DNA of 64,000 bases from Reichenbachiella ulvae (GCF_025833875.1 NZ_JAOYOD010000001.1:1302001-1366000), one strand, 5' to 3'. Positions 7,814 through 16,910 are shown, counted from the first letter of the stretch. The notes: generated by a model from the sequence alone, not told the origin. Numbers and translations are program-made.

Positions 7814-8737
7814 TTACTTCACGATGAATTTGCCTTCTCCCATTTTATAATCCTCTGTATAAACTTCTACTTTGTGTTCTCCTAAATCATACTCAGACCC
7901 CTTATCATAAAGGAAAGTCAATGACTGAGTATTTCGATCATAAAGTATCTCTTTCTTAATGGTAAAAAAGCTTTCTCTTCCTTCGAAAACAAAGGTGCCA
8001 GAACCAGTCGCCACATCAAATATTACTTGATTCTTTGGATCAGTAACTTTCACTAAGATTTCCTTGCCTTCTATAGGAGCTACCTTGTTTTCCAAAACAT
8101 CGAATTGAATCTTTAGATGGGCAATGTGTCGATTTTTAAACTCACCTTCTCGTTCTCTTCCGCTTTCATTTACAGCCAGGATCTTCATCCCATCAATTTT
8201 CAACTGTGATGCCTTGGCCACTTTCTCCTCTAATTGACTTCTAGACTCATTCAGGTCTTTGATGGACTCATTCAAGGCATTCGTCTCATCCTTTAGTTCA
8301 GTATTCTCCTCCAGTAGTTCCTCATTCACTTGCTTGAGTCTTTCGATTTCCTTATCCTGAGCCAGCAACAATTCTTTGTATCCATCTACACGTCCCTGCA
8401 GATCATTGATTTGTCTATAGGCCTTTTGTCTGAAAGCCTTTTTCTCCTCTTCTAGTTGATTTTTGATTTGAAGTAGTGTATCTATTTCACCACCTAGCTG
8501 TGCTATTTTCAGGATTCGAGTATCAAGCTCGTTACTCATTGAATCCAGATCGTTATAAGCCTGATCTAACTGCTGTTGGGTAAGTTCGTTCTGCCCCTCT
8601 AAATCAATTGATTTGATCAGCTGGTATACAAAACCTGCCCCTAATACTACTATAAGAATCACCCCTAAAACAACTACAATTCGCTTTCTGCTTTGAGTCT
8701 CTTGTTTTTTAGGTTGCTGCTTCTGATTAATTTCCAT
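7814..8737 (-). CDS. Membrane-anchored coiled-coil protein
   Basis: 307 residues. A basic N-terminus (~1-20) is followed by a single transmembrane helix (VVVLGVILIVVLGAGFVYQL, ~21-40). A long heptad-rich coiled coil (~50-180) leads to a compact C-terminal beta-rich domain (~185-307) that contains HLKIQFDVLENK and ends EDYKMGEGKFIVK. This suggests a periplasmic rod with a globular head, anchored in the inner membrane. Proteins of this shape recur in Cytophagales without known function. The gene stands alone between convergent DoxX and the methyltransferase. Confidence 0.75.
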   Translation of the reverse strand: MEINQKQQPKKQETQSRKRIVVVLGVILIVVLGAGFVYQLIKSIDLEGQNELTQQQLDQAYNDLDSMSNELDTRILKIAQLGGEIDTLLQIKNQLEEEKKAFRQKAYRQINDLQGRVDGYKELLLAQDKEIERLKQVNEELLEENTELKDETNALNESIKDLNESRSQLEEKVAKASQLKIDGMKILAVNESGREREGEFKNRHIAHLKIQFDVLENKVAPIEGKEILVKVTDPKNQVIFDVATGSGTFVFEGRESFFTIKKEILYDRNTQSLTFLYDKGSEYDLGEHKVEVYTEDYKMGEGKFIVK

Positions 8738-8836
8738 TTTCCTCTAATATTCTGGTTGCAAAAATAGGCCAATACCTTAGTTTACCAAGGAGTGCCTGCA
8801 CTTAATGAAAAGCCCCTATTCAAATACCAGACCAAA

Positions 8837-9622
8837 CTAATAATTTATGACGTGATGTTGCCTCTGCAAGCCAGAATCATAGATCATAATTCCGAATTGA
8901 TAGGTTTCTAAAATTAACCCTCCCCGAAATTGACGACTAATTTCGTTCCATCCCTTTCGCATATCAGGCGACCAATTAATATCATCATAGATGATTACTG
9001 AAGTGCCTTCCGAAAGAATACGTGGAAGTATGTCATTGTACCTCATAAGAGCAGAATAACTATGGTCAGCATCTACATAGATCAAGTCGAATTTTTGCGC
9101 ACTAGCTTCTGCATTATTGATATACTTAAACACATCATCATGAACCACTTCAATGTTTTCAATACCCAATTGTTCAAAATTGTATTTGGCAATTTTAATT
9201 AGATCTTCCTGTCTGTCTACGGTTACTAATTTATCCAGATATGAATTTCTTGCAAGAACAGCACTATGTAAACCGATAGAGCTACCTAATTCCAAAACGT
9301 TTTTTGACTTGAAATAAGAAATGAATTGATATATCAGACTCGCATTTTTAGGAGAAGTGACCCCATACCTGGCTATTTTAAAAACAGAGTATTCTTTAGA
9401 ATCAATTAATGAACCTGCTCCATATTGTTGATGAATGGCCTGATCTGATTTTTTGAGGGAATCCCACAAATTCAGAATATCTGAATCTATGATATGTCTT
9501 TTTCTAAAAACCTTTTGATATAAATCGAAAACCAAAGGCGCTTGAAGGGAATGCTGATCTGTACGATAAAGCCAATACCACACGTACCTTTTAATGCGGA
9601 ACAGAATCAATGAAAGACTCAA
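8837..9622 (-). CDS. Class I SAM-dependent methyltransferase
   Basis: 261 residues. The Rossmann motif I is NVLELGSSIGLHSAVLA. Motif II ends in TVDRQ, and DLIYVDADHSYSAL matches the O-methyltransferase/class-I pattern for binding S-adenosylmethionine. The substrate is unknown. The only in-frame start compatible with a full N-terminus is a TTG at 9622. It lies 18 bp after the apaG stop on the same strand, so translation probably follows apaG. Confidence 0.8.
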   Translation of the reverse strand: MSLSLILFRIKRYVWYWLYRTDQHSLQAPLVFDLYQKVFRKRHIIDSDILNLWDSLKKSDQAIHQQYGAGSLIDSKEYSVFKIARYGVTSPKNASLIYQFISYFKSKNVLELGSSIGLHSAVLARNSYLDKLVTVDRQEDLIKIAKYNFEQLGIENIEVVHDDVFKYINNAEASAQKFDLIYVDADHSYSALMRYNDILPRILSEGTSVIIYDDINWSPDMRKGWNEISRQFRGGLILETYQFGIMIYDSGLQRQHHVINY

Positions 9623-9640
9623 AATATGATGAGGAAAGGC

Positions 9641-10030
9641 TTAATTGTTTCGTTCAGGAACGATCATGGTAAATTCAGGGATCAAAACCTCCAGCATTTT
9701 ACCATCAATAATTCTTTCCATGAGATAGGTTCCGAACATTTTACCTACACCGCTTCTCAGGTTGCAACCAGAAACATAAATGTGTTCTTGTCCGGGCTCA
9801 ATGATTGGCATCTGTCCGACAACTCCCTCACCTTCTACTTCTCTATCCGTGTAGGAGGCATCCTTGATGTACCAGTGTCTTCTTTTCAATTGAACGGTAT
9901 TCTCACTCTCATTTTTGATAATTACCTTATAAGTAAATACATAGTGAAATTGTCTGGGACTCGAATACTTCGGTTGGTATTCCGTCTCAACGCTCACTTT
10001 GATTCCTTTTGTTTTTTGGGTAACCATCAT
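9641..10030 (-). CDS. apaG: ApaG-domain protein
   Basis: 129 residues from the ATG at 10030 (MMVTQ...; a second ATG follows directly). The small beta-sandwich ApaG family is recognisable from VSVETEYQP.YS...FHYVFTYKVIIKNES, LKRRHWYI.D, and EGEGVVGQMPIIEPGQEHIYVSGC. The family is linked to magnesium/cobalt efflux phenotypes in Enterobacteria, and its fold is used for protein binding in F-box proteins. Its biochemical role is uncertain. It is divergent from ung and cotranscribed with the methyltransferase downstream. Confidence 0.9.
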   Translation of the reverse strand: MMVTQKTKGIKVSVETEYQPKYSSPRQFHYVFTYKVIIKNESENTVQLKRRHWYIKDASYTDREVEGEGVVGQMPIIEPGQEHIYVSGCNLRSGVGKMFGTYLMERIIDGKMLEVLIPEFTMIVPERNN

Positions 10031-10110
10031 AGGTAATGAAACACTCAATTAATAATATGAAACAATCCTTGAGAGTACAATTAAGTGAAATTATCTTACA
10101 TTCAAAAAAA

Positions 10111-10773
10111 ATGAATGTGAAAATTCACCAAAGCTGGAAATCAAGACTTGTCGATGAATTTGAAAAGCCATATTTCCAATCCTTGGTAGATTTTGTTAAA
10201 TCAGAATACCAGAATCATAAAGTATATCCAAAGGCTGGCGATATTTTCAAAGCCTTTGACTATTCCCATTTCGATGAGACACGTGTGGTTATTATAGGAC
10301 AAGACCCATATCATGGTGAAGGTCAGGCTCATGGACTTTGTTTTTCGGTCAACGAAGAAGTGAAATCGCCTCCTTCCCTTCAAAACATATTCAAGGAAAT
10401 CAAGGAGGATCTGGGTCTTTCGATTCCACCAAATGGAAATCTGGAACGATGGGCCAAACAAGGAGTTCTATTGCTCAACGCTACCTTGACTGTTCGGGCA
10501 CACACCGCAGGATCACATCAAAATAAGGGATGGGAAGATTTCACAGATTCGGTAATCAAGATACTCTCCTCCGAAAAGGAAAATCTTGTTTTCTTATTAT
10601 GGGGAGCTTATGCTCAAAAGAAAGGAGCCGTAATTGATAAAACCAAGCATCTGGTCCTTGAATCTGCACACCCATCTCCATTTGCGGCACATAGAGGGTT
10701 CTTTGGCAACCGCCATTTCAGCAAAACCAATAAATTCTTAAAGCAAAAAGGCCTACCACCTATAGAGTGGTAA
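10111..10773 (+). CDS. ung: Uracil-DNA glycosylase (family 1)
   Basis: 220 residues. It removes uracil from DNA as the first step of base-excision repair. It contains the water-activating motif GQDPYHGEGQAHGLCFSV, the uracil-binding LLLNATLTV, and the minor-groove loop HPSPFAAHRGFFG. I start it at 10111 (MNVKIHQSWK) because family members begin about there; an in-frame ATG at 10036 would add 25 residues without similarity. The stop codon lies inside the terminator hairpin at 10748-10778. Confidence 0.96.
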   Translation: MNVKIHQSWKSRLVDEFEKPYFQSLVDFVKSEYQNHKVYPKAGDIFKAFDYSHFDETRVVIIGQDPYHGEGQAHGLCFSVNEEVKSPPSLQNIFKEIKEDLGLSIPPNGNLERWAKQGVLLLNATLTVRAHTAGSHQNKGWEDFTDSVIKILSSEKENLVFLLWGAYAQKKGAVIDKTKHLVLESAHPSPFAAHRGFFGNRHFSKTNKFLKQKGLPPIEW

Positions 10774-10778
10774 GCCTT
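10748..10778 (+). terminator. Terminator hairpin overlapping the ung stop
   Basis: Imperfect inverted repeat AAGGCcTACCAC/GTGGTAaGCCTT, followed by CAATATTTTTA. It lies between the convergent ends of ung and lepB and could serve both. It includes the last codons of ung. Confidence 0.7.
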
Positions 10779-10802
10779 CAATATTTTTAAAACCTTATCT
10801 AC

Positions 10803-11894
10803 TTAATTGATGCCGCTAAATAGGCGCGACCATCTGATCTTGCCGAGAAAATCGGCATTCGGGTCAATTGACATCCAGATGAAAGAGGCCTCTCCTACCA
10901 CATGGTCTCCTGGTACAAATCCCCAGAATCTTGAGTCTTCAGAGTTGTGTCGGTTGTCTCCCATCATGAAGTAGTAGTTCTGCTTGAATGTGTATTCCTT
11001 AGCCACCTCTCCATCAATAACCAACTTATTTTCCTGAACCTTCACGTCTTCCAATCCTTCATAATCGCGAATGGTAGATCCATAGGTAATCACATTGTCT
11101 TCAGTCAATTGAATAGTCATTCCTTCGGCTGGAATAACAAGCGGACCATAAAAATCAGCATTCCAGGGATAGCGTGATGCGTCAGGGAAAATCCTTGGCT
11201 CCACATAATCCTTGTTCTTTTTAGTCTCGATCACCTTATCAACGAATGGCAAAGACTCGAACTTCTTGGCATCCTGTGGACGTGCCTGAATGTAATACCC
11301 ACCAGCTCTTTGAGTTCTATCCCATACTCCCATCTCCTCAAAAATCCTGTCATTAATGTTCTTGTCTGTAGCGACAAAGTACAAAAACTGCATATTCTCT
11401 GGATTCTCAGCTACTTCTCCATTGATATAGACCTGAGTATCTTTTATCTGCAAGGTATCTCCCCCTACAGCAACACATCTTTTGATATAATGTGTTTTTA
11501 AATCTACTGGATGTTCGAATTCAGGTGGGTAATTGAATACCACCACATCGTTTCTTTCTACATCACCAAAACCAGGAAGCCTGAACTGAGGCAATTGTAT
11601 GGCATCAGAGTAAGAAGAAATTCCTCCCAATGGTCCCCACAATTTCGCATGTGTCAAGGGTACCTGTAGGGGCGTCTTTGGCGTACGAGGGCCATAGTTG
11701 ATTTTGCTTACAAACAGGAAATCCCCAACCAATAATGAATTCTCCATAGAAGGAGTCGGTATGGTATATGCCTCCATAAAAGCCCATCGGATCAAGGTAG
11801 CTGCTACAACCGCAAATATGATAGCATCCAACCACTCCTTAACGGGACCTTTTTTCTTCTTTTCTTTCTTCTTGAAAAAGTTCTTTATGTTCAT
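10803..11894 (-). CDS. lepB: Signal peptidase I
   Basis: 363 residues. It cleaves signal peptides on the outer face of the inner membrane. A basic N-terminus precedes one transmembrane helix (~22-40). The catalytic serine lies in IPTPSMENSLLVGDF (S49) and the catalytic lysine in YIKRCVAVGGD (K138). The late box MGDNRHNSEDSRFWG is intact. The protein is longer than the Escherichia enzyme, with a large insert between the Lys box and the final box, as usual in Bacteroidota. It is the last gene of the parA-parB-DUF5683-dapB-lepB operon. Confidence 0.96.
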   Translation of the reverse strand: MNIKNFFKKKEKKKKGPVKEWLDAIIFAVVAATLIRWAFMEAYTIPTPSMENSLLVGDFLFVSKINYGPRTPKTPLQVPLTHAKLWGPLGGISSYSDAIQLPQFRLPGFGDVERNDVVVFNYPPEFEHPVDLKTHYIKRCVAVGGDTLQIKDTQVYINGEVAENPENMQFLYFVATDKNINDRIFEEMGVWDRTQRAGGYYIQARPQDAKKFESLPFVDKVIETKKNKDYVEPRIFPDASRYPWNADFYGPLVIPAEGMTIQLTEDNVITYGSTIRDYEGLEDVKVQENKLVIDGEVAKEYTFKQNYYFMMGDNRHNSEDSRFWGFVPGDHVVGEASFIWMSIDPNADFLGKIRWSRLFSGIN

Positions 11895-11912
11895 CTTTCG
11901 TTATTTCATTAA

Positions 11913-12626
11913 TTATAGCTGAAGTAAATCGTCCATTCCGAACATTCCTTTCTTTCCAGCCAAAAATTCAGCAGCCAAAACCGCTCCTAATGCAAAACCC
12001 TTTCTGCTATGTGCCACGTGGCTGATTTTGATTGTATCTACCTCAGAATCGTATTGTACATCATGCGTCCCAGGCACATTTTCTATTCTTTCAGATACGA
12101 TACCAATCTTATCTTCAGCTTTGGTTGATTCATTGACCCAGCCAGTTTTTTCTTCTAACCCTTTCATCATCCCTTCTGCCAGCGTGATCGCCGTACCACT
12201 TGGTGCGTCTAATTTTTGGGTGTGGTGAATCTCTACCATGGATGAATCATAACCTCTACCATTCATCATTTTAGCCAAAAACTCATTCAACTTAAAGAAA
12301 ATATTAACCCCAAGACTGAAATTGGATGCATAGAAAAAAGCAGCCTTTCCTGACCCAACGAGCGCCTTGACTTCATCAAATCTATCCAACCAACCCGTAC
12401 TTCCTGATACTACAGGTACGTCATTATTGATTACAGAAGTGATATTATCAAAGGCCGAATCTGGCCCGGTAAATTCAATCACTACATCAGTGTTTTCAGG
12501 CTTGATATCAGCAATCTCCTCGGGATTATCTTCATTAATGATTTTGGAGACAGTATGACCTCTTTCGATCAAAATCTGTTCGATGGCTTTACCCATCTTT
12601 CCATAGCCTACGAGACCTATATTCAT
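11913..12626 (-). CDS. dapB: 4-hydroxy-tetrahydrodipicolinate reductase
   Basis: 237 residues. NAD(P)H-dependent step of lysine and diaminopimelate synthesis. The dinucleotide-binding loop is MNIGLVGYGKMGKAIE. The catalytic/substrate box EIHHTQKLDAPSGTA (family E.HH..K.DAPSGTA) is complete. It is slightly short, as in other Bacteroidota. It follows the DUF5683 gene by one base and precedes lepB by 18 bases in the same leftward operon. Confidence 0.96.
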   Translation of the reverse strand: MNIGLVGYGKMGKAIEQILIERGHTVSKIINEDNPEEIADIKPENTDVVIEFTGPDSAFDNITSVINNDVPVVSGSTGWLDRFDEVKALVGSGKAAFFYASNFSLGVNIFFKLNEFLAKMMNGRGYDSSMVEIHHTQKLDAPSGTAITLAEGMMKGLEEKTGWVNESTKAEDKIGIVSERIENVPGTHDVQYDSEVDTIKISHVAHSRKGFALGAVLAAEFLAGKKGMFGMDDLLQL

Positions 12627-12627
12627 T

Positions 12628-13236
12628 TTACTTACTCAGGTTTAAAACTAAACTAACGCCCACGGTCCTAACGGAAAATTGAGTCTGGGGTTGATAAGCC
12701 GGCAATATGGCCAATTCATCATTAATATCAAACTCGATCAAATGGGCAGCCACATGTGCATCTACTATGGTCAGTAAATAATATGCAGCTCCAATTATTA
12801 TCATGAAATCTCTATCTCTCTGGAACCTTTCGGCATTCCTTTGCAAAGAAGACGAGTTAAATTGTGGAAATGGATTGACCGTACTATCATCACCATCAGT
12901 TTCTGCTATCCAGGCATTACGAAACGCATTGTAATAGTCATGATTGTATTTGATAAAATGACCAATTAAAATGGCACCACTATAGACAATGGGCAATTTC
13001 CAATATTGTTTATTGTATATCTGACCCAAACCTGGTAACACAGCAGCATAGACTGCAGCCTTGTCAGGATCTAATTTTGATTTGCTTCTGAATGATTCAA
13101 CCCCTACTGATTCTATAAACAAAGAATCCTCGTGGCTAATAACAGGAATACTCTCATCTTCCTGAGCCCATAGCATTTGGGCGCATAAAATGAGAGTAAT
13201 TGTATAAAGTGATTTTCTAATTAAATTATCAAGCAT
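12628..13236 (-). CDS. DUF5683-domain membrane protein
   Basis: 202 residues with an N-terminal signal sequence (MLDNLIRKSLYTITLILCAQMLWAQ). The DUF5683 core includes AAVYAAVLPGLGQIYNKQYWKLPIVYSGA, a second hydrophobic helix (FMIIIGAAYYLLTIVDAHVAAHL) and a short C-terminal beta part. It is conserved between parB and dapB across Bacteroidota, and its function is unknown. Its start overlaps the parB stop by 8 bases, suggesting translational coupling. Confidence 0.9.
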   Translation of the reverse strand: MLDNLIRKSLYTITLILCAQMLWAQEDESIPVISHEDSLFIESVGVESFRSKSKLDPDKAAVYAAVLPGLGQIYNKQYWKLPIVYSGAILIGHFIKYNHDYYNAFRNAWIAETDGDDSTVNPFPQFNSSSLQRNAERFQRDRDFMIIIGAAYYLLTIVDAHVAAHLIEFDINDELAILPAYQPQTQFSVRTVGVSLVLNLSK

Positions 13237-14143
13237 CTATTATTTCCAAAATTCTATTCAATTCTGATACGGAAGTAAATGGAATTTTGATTTCTCCTTT
13301 GTTCTTATCGTTAGACGAAATTTTGATTTTCGTCCCGAAATGCGAAGATAGTTGATCTTGAACTTTTAATATTTCTTTGTCAGGCTCTTTGTCTACATTT
13401 TTTTCCTTCGGCTCATCCGGAAAAGAAGCTTGCTTCACCAAGGCCTCAACTTTTCTCACTGAAAGGTCTTCAGCAAGAATTTTTTTCAAGAGGTCTAACT
13501 GAAAACTAGTATCCTCTACACTAATAAGTGCCCGAGCATGTCCCATTGACAATTTACCATCTCTTACAGCGGCTTGAACATCCGGTGGCAATTTCAAAAG
13601 TCGCAAATAGTTATTGACAGTTGATCTTTTCTTACCCACTCGATCTCCTAACTGTTCTTGCTTGAGATCACACTCTGACAGCAATCGTTGATAACTCAAG
13701 GCCACTTCCATGGCATTCAAGTCCTGACGCTGAATGTTCTCAATCAAGGCCATTTCCAGCATCTGCTGGTCATCAGCCGTACGGATATATGCAGGAACCT
13801 TTTTTAACCCTGCTAATTTACTCGCCTGAAACCTTCTCTCCCCAGAAATCAACTGATAGGAGTTGTTGTTCAGTTTTCGTAGAGTAATCGGTTGAATGAT
13901 TCCCTGAACCTTGATAGATTCTGACAATTCTTCCAAGGCTTCCTTGTCAAAGTCAGTCCTGGGTTGATAAGGATTAACTTCAATCTGATCTAGCGAGACT
14001 TCCGATATACTACCAACACTTGCCCCCCGATCTCTCAGTGGTTTACGCTCTCTCTTTTCTCCATCATCACTAGACGAATCATCTAATAACGCACCTAATC
14101 CTCTACCTAGAGCGTTTCTTTTCGTGGGTTTCTTTGCCGACAT
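13229..14143 (-). CDS. parB: Chromosome-partitioning protein ParB
   Basis: 304 residues. A CTP-dependent DNA clamp that loads at parS sites and works with ParA in origin segregation. It carries the start motif RNALGRGLGALLDD, the IEVNPYQPR box, the CTP-binding GERRFQASKLAG, ENIQRQDLNAMEVA, and a helix-turn-helix (LGDRVGKKRSTVNNYLRLLKLP). I found no clear parS palindrome within this window. The next gene upstream is parA, 16 bases away. Confidence 0.96.
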   Translation of the reverse strand: MSAKKPTKRNALGRGLGALLDDSSSDDGEKRERKPLRDRGASVGSISEVSLDQIEVNPYQPRTDFDKEALEELSESIKVQGIIQPITLRKLNNNSYQLISGERRFQASKLAGLKKVPAYIRTADDQQMLEMALIENIQRQDLNAMEVALSYQRLLSECDLKQEQLGDRVGKKRSTVNNYLRLLKLPPDVQAAVRDGKLSMGHARALISVEDTSFQLDLLKKILAEDLSVRKVEALVKQASFPDEPKEKNVDKEPDKEILKVQDQLSSHFGTKIKISSNDKNKGEIKIPFTSVSELNRILEIIDA

Positions 14144-14159
14144 CTATTGGTTTCTAAAA

Positions 14160-14948
14160 TTACTCAACTTCTTGTTCTACAGCCACTTGATTGTTAGCCA
14201 CGATCTCATGTGCCAAATTCAAATAACTAATCGAGCCCTTACTCTCTGCATCATGGGCAATGGCCGGTAAGCCAAAACTTGGCGATTCACTCAACTTAAT
14301 GTTTCGAGGAATCAATGTATCAAAAACCATAGACTTAAAGTGAGTAGTAACTTCTTCTACCACCTGGTTCGAAAGTCTCAGCCTCATGTCATACATGGTT
14401 AATAAGATGCCTTCAATTTCCAATTCTGGATTCAAACGGTTCTGAATAATCTTAATTGTATTAAGAAGTTTGCCCAGACCTTCCAAAGCGAAATATTCGC
14501 ATTGTACAGGTATGATAACCGAATCAGAAGCAGTCAAAGCATTAATGGTAATCAAACCTAAAGAAGGTGAACAGTCAATGATGATAAAATCGTAATCATC
14601 TTTGATCGGTTCTAATGCCTGCTTCATTTTTTCCTCACGCTCTTCATAGTCTACCAATTCGACTTCAGCACCTACCAGATTGATATGAGAGGGCAATAGA
14701 TCCAAATAATCCAAATCAGTCTGGACGATGCAATCATAAGGATCTACACCATCCACCATGCATTCGTATATACCGGCTTCAATTTGCTTAGGGTCCTCAC
14801 CTACCCCAGAGGTTGCATTGGCCTGAGGATCGGCATCTACTATCAAAGTTTTAAACTCTAAAGCAGCCAAACTTGCTGCGAGGTTGATAGAAGAAGTCGT
14901 TTTGCCTACGCCCCCTTTTTGATTTGCTATTGAAATGATCTTGCCCAT
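14160..14948 (-). CDS. parA: Chromosome-partitioning ATPase ParA (Soj)
   Basis: 262 residues. A MinD/ParA-type P-loop ATPase. It has the deviant Walker [19 protein letters not shown], the switch DADPQANAT and Walker [14 protein letters not shown]. It binds DNA non-specifically as an ATP dimer and drives ParB-origin complexes. It is the first gene of the operon. The upstream gap at 14949-15137 holds two DnaA-box-like sites in inverted orientation. Confidence 0.96.
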   Translation of the reverse strand: MGKIISIANQKGGVGKTTSSINLAASLAALEFKTLIVDADPQANATSGVGEDPKQIEAGIYECMVDGVDPYDCIVQTDLDYLDLLPSHINLVGAEVELVDYEEREEKMKQALEPIKDDYDFIIIDCSPSLGLITINALTASDSVIIPVQCEYFALEGLGKLLNTIKIIQNRLNPELEIEGILLTMYDMRLRLSNQVVEEVTTHFKSMVFDTLIPRNIKLSESPSFGLPAIAHDAESKGSISYLNLAHEIVANNQVAVEQEVE

Positions 14949-15056
14949 AAAGCTTGGTTTCTGTTTAATTTAATTAACATAGTCAGCACAAAGCAAACTA
15001 ATGAATGTGGCAAATATATGTTTCGTTTTATCAATTGCGATATGTCAACTAATAAA

Positions 15057-15081
15057 TTTGTCCACAATAAAATGTGGATAA
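15057..15081. promoter_or_regulatory. Inverted pair of DnaA-box-like sites upstream of parA
   Basis: TTGTCCACA on the plus strand (one mismatch to TTATCCACA) is followed after a 7-bp gap by TGTGGATAA, a perfect DnaA box on the minus strand. The core is TCCACA-ATAAAA-TGTGGA in an AT-rich gap. It may bind DnaA for parAB control or be part of a replication origin; no dnaA gene is in the window. Confidence 0.45.
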
Positions 15082-15137
15082 AATAAGGAGACAAATCCTT
15101 ATCAATGGGGAGTTAGACAAATATGGAATATCTATAC

Positions 15138-15347
15138 TTATTCTTTTTCCTTATCCTCTTCACTTTTTTGCTCTTCTGGCGGCTCATCTACTATATTACC
15201 AAATTCATCCACATAGGCAATCATATCCTCTAGTTTACCAGTAGTAGATTCTCTCTCTTCTAACTTAAGTCTTTTCTCTTCTTTCTTTTTTCTTTTTTTC
15301 TCGGCTTTTTGTCTCTTGACGAAAGCATTAAAATTTTTCTTTCCCAT
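15138..15347 (-). CDS. Small highly basic protein, cold-shock-associated type (paralogue 1)
   Basis: 69 residues from the ATG at 15347 (MGKKNFNAFVKRQKAEKK). A Lys/Glu-rich helical N-terminal half is followed by the signature MIAYVDEFGNIVDEPPEE. The paralogue at 16686-16910 has the same plan and signature and sits beside a cold-shock gene. The family is frequent in Bacteroidota next to cspA. Its basic character suggests RNA or ribosome binding, which is inference. This copy has no csp partner of its own. Confidence 0.8.
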   Translation of the reverse strand: MGKKNFNAFVKRQKAEKKRKKKEEKRLKLEERESTTGKLEDMIAYVDEFGNIVDEPPEEQKSEEDKEKE

Positions 15348-15377
15348 TAAATAAAGAATTAAGATTAAACGTTTCAA

Positions 15378-15794
15378 ATAATTGATATTGAAGCAACAGG
15401 AAACGTTTCTGCTGCATGAATCAGATATTAGAAAACCCTACCAGAGCCAGGTATAGGCCAATACCCTTCGAACCAATTGAAATCCTTCCAAAGGAAATTT
15501 TGGTTCAAATAATTATTGATTATCAGAAAATGATTGATTTGAAAAGGAACAGATATGGTAACACTCACCTTCCCTATTTTGAGTTTTGAATTGAACTCAA
15601 TGCCTAACTTGGGATCGTTAGTCTTGGGAATATTGGTTGTTCTCTCTTCGATAAATATAATCTGCTTCAATTACTGTTAAAACAATCTTGATAGCAGATT
15701 CTTTACTTGTTTAGTAAAACACAAAACGAAGTTAGCTTATTATCTTCTCACAACACAGTCGAACAAATACAAAAATTGGTTTTTGTAATATTTA
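15378..15794. other. Intergenic region without a supported gene
   Basis: The only open frame (15428-15670, minus) starts with TTG, lacks family features and is probably accidental. The region is AT-rich and I see no strong hairpin or repeat. Confidence 0.5.
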
Positions 15795-16340
15795 TTATTG
15801 AGTAGCACGTTTTAATTTTTCGACTAAAGGCATACAATTAGAGATGCATTCTTTTTGGGTATTGCTAGTGATTTGCTCATATTCATGAATTGAAACTTCG
15901 GTACTATCGATAAAATCAGTGAGTCCCTTTATTTGACTATCAATATCGTCTGGGATAGCATCACCTTCTAAGGCCAACATTAATTCCTGGATCTCTATAC
16001 CTTTTGCTTCAATCTCCTTGATTCTACTATCCATTACTTCCTGGATTTCTACGTAAACATCACCATGACCTAAGCAGGTAATCTTAAACTGATCCAGCTT
16101 AGATTTTTCTTCTTCAGACATTGAAATCTCTTCAGAATCAAAAGAGGAGAATAGATTCTGATAATTAGTTTGCCAGGTTTTTATATTTTCTGATGTGTTG
16201 ATAGAAAGATTAGTAGCATCAGAGGCGAGTGTCTCCCATTTATCGCCAATCTCCTCGATTTGGGTTCTATATCTATCAGCCTTACTGCAAGATGAGAATA
16301 CTAAGACGAAGAGTAATGGAACTAAATAGATACGATTCAT
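15795..16340 (-). CDS. Helical lipoprotein
   Basis: 181 residues from the ATG at 16340 (MNRIYLVPLLFVLVFSSC), a lipoprotein signal with lipobox FSSC. The mature part is predicted alpha-helical and acidic, with three Cys near residues ~89, 164 and 168 that could form disulfides. No known domain is recognised. It is a single leftward gene with its own spacing to both neighbours. A surface- or periplasm-facing lipoprotein of unknown role. Confidence 0.75.
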   Translation of the reverse strand: MNRIYLVPLLFVLVFSSCSKADRYRTQIEEIGDKWETLASDATNLSINTSENIKTWQTNYQNLFSSFDSEEISMSEEEKSKLDQFKITCLGHGDVYVEIQEVMDSRIKEIEAKGIEIQELMLALEGDAIPDDIDSQIKGLTDFIDSTEVSIHEYEQITSNTQKECISNCMPLVEKLKRATQ

Positions 16341-16428
16341 AGACCTCACTTATAATGAATAAGTAACAATATAGGTAAAAATCTCAATCGATACGGGAAG
16401 ATCAATACCAAAGTGGCCTAAAACAAAA

Positions 16429-16453
16429 AAAGCGAACCTAATTGGTTCGCTTT
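16429..16453 (-). terminator. Terminator of the csp unit
   Basis: Perfect 10-bp stem AAAGCGAACC/GGTTCGCTTT with a 5-nt loop, followed on the minus strand by TTTTTGTTTT. It lies downstream of the cold-shock gene. Confidence 0.9.
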
Positions 16454-16476
16454 CCATTCAAAAATATCGTCTATGA

Positions 16477-16671
16477 TTAGCCGACTACTTTTACGTTTAC
16501 GGCATTTAATCCTCTTCTTCCTTCTTCTACTTCGAATTCTACACTGTCATTCTCTCTGATATCGTCTACCAATCCAGAAATGTGAACGAAAATGTCATTA
16601 CCGCCATCTGCTGGCTTAATGAATCCAAAACCTTTAGATTCATTGAAAAATTTAATTACTCCTTGTTGCAT
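16477..16671 (-). CDS. cspA: Cold-shock protein, CspA family
   Basis: 64 residues, a single cold-shock domain. It shows the start MQQGVIKFFNESKGFGFIKP with RNP1 (KGFGFI) and RNP2 (DIFVHISGL), the nucleic-acid-binding faces of this RNA chaperone fold. It follows the small basic protein gene by 14 bases on the same strand, so both are probably one transcript ending at the hairpin at 16429-16453. Confidence 0.95.
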   Translation of the reverse strand: MQQGVIKFFNESKGFGFIKPADGGNDIFVHISGLVDDIRENDSVEFEVEEGRRGLNAVNVKVVG

Positions 16672-16685
16672 TATTATTATTGTTA

Positions 16686-16910
16686 TTAATTCTTAATTCT
16701 TGCTTGGACTTCGTCCTTCTTTTCTTTGACAGGTTCTGGCGGCTTGGTGGTGATATTTCCGAATTCGTCAACATATGCCAACATTTCGTCTAAATCTCCT
16801 CCTTTACTGTTTTCCTTTCTCTCAAGCTTTCGTTCCTCTTTCTCCTTCTTCTTCATTCTTTTCTTCTTTTCTTTTTGGAACTTGATAAAGCTATTTTGAG
16901 ACCTTGCCAT
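16686..16910 (-). CDS. Small basic protein, cold-shock-associated type (paralogue 2)
   Basis: 74 residues (MARSQNSFIKFQKEKKKRMK...). A lysine-rich helix is followed by the signature DEMLAYVDEFGNITTKPPEP, shared with the paralogue at 15138-15347. It lies directly upstream of cspA, the usual Bacteroidota arrangement. Probably an RNA- or ribosome-associated accessory of the cold-shock protein (inference); no enzymatic motif is present. Confidence 0.85.
   Translation of the reverse strand: MARSQNSFIKFQKEKKKRMKKKEKEERKLERKENSKGGDLDEMLAYVDEFGNITTKPPEPVKEKKDEVQARIKN

Noticed and set aside
15428..15670. 80-codon leftward open frame
   Set aside because: TTG start only, no signal, no family feature, in AT-rich intergenic DNA; probably accidental.
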